DNA of 64,000 nucleotides from positions 124,001-188,000 of the forward strand of contig NZ_JAIVKX010000017.1 in NCBI RefSeq assembly GCF_020524285.1. The letters run 5' to 3'. Of this stretch, positions 63,849 to 64,000 are shown in pieces (position 1 is the stretch's first letter; each line of letters begins with the position of its first letter). The notes under the pieces were generated by a model. The model saw nothing but the letters and a program-made list of their open reading frames with translations. It made no database searches and was not told the origin of the DNA. The position numbers and the translations under genes were made by a program. The DNA is from Alloyangia pacifica. GTDB lineage: Bacteria; Pseudomonadota; Alphaproteobacteria; Rhodobacterales; Rhodobacteraceae.

Positions 63849-64000
63849 TGGTGGAGCATGGGGCAGATTGGCATCAGGCGCGAGTCCTTTCGAAGCTGGG
63901 GCGCGTGTCAATGATGTCCAAGTCATCGGGCGGGCCACCCAACGCAATACGCGCTTTGCATGCGACCAGTGTCACGCCGCGATCTCGCCGTCCCTTGCCT

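Noticed and set aside
63972-64000. C-terminal end of another minus-strand gene at the right window edge (ARDGEIAA, stop at 63972)
   Set aside because: Only about nine codons are visible, too few to support a separate feature.

Overview
The window reads as a chromosome segment of a marine-type alphaproteobacterium of the Rhodobacteraceae (Roseobacter/Salipiger-like). The evidence is the high GC, the gene families and their arrangement: short HisG with HisZ beside HisS, vitamin-B12-dependent NrdJ, a DUF1489 protein, XdhABC next to a BMP-type nucleoside ABC transporter, and CspA followed by a small basic protein. The genus is inferred; no rRNA marker is present.

Left part (1-35.35 kb) is ordinary core genome with tightly packed genes. 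It holds the start of a ligase-associated DEXH helicase, a YghU-type glutathione enzyme, the hisS-hisZ-hisG operon, two tRNA-Val isoacceptors, lon (with a heat-shock-like promoter), an old-yellow-enzyme reductase, tgt, a CPBP membrane protease, a glycosyltransferase, an acyltransferase/SGNH protein, slyX, a lipoprotein and dnaE. A purine module follows: xdhA-xdhB-xdhC, then an ATPase, two permeases and a BMP binding protein, so uptake of purine nucleosides or bases is physically coupled to hypoxanthine/xanthine oxidation. A YdcF-like protein, a DUF1489 protein and nrdJ close this part.

Right part (35.35-64 kb) looks accessory. It begins with a possible IS21-like end and an AAA ATPase interrupted by an in-frame stop. 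Then come a DnaQ-like exonuclease and a tyrosine recombinase, small proteins (DUF982, CspA and partners), two transglutaminase-like proteases with a small zinc-ribbon protein, a Crp/Fnr regulator and a GNAT protein. A two-gene unit whose first product has a PD-(D/E)XK nuclease signature is a defence candidate. About 10 kb then encodes a Tat-exported amidohydrolase, an exported sulfatase, a winged-helix/TPR regulator, an exported metallo-beta-lactamase-fold hydrolase, an exported membrane-anchored protein of unknown function and a HupE/UreJ protein; this may be an uncharacterised catabolic unit. A zinc-type dehydrogenase, a DJ-1/PfpI protein with a divergent LysR regulator, and a small ParB-like protein end the window. 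Gene-poor gaps here carry at least four diverged copies of a dispersed repeat of about 150 bp that I did not see in the left part.

All functional calls come from motif recognition by eye; no database search was possible.
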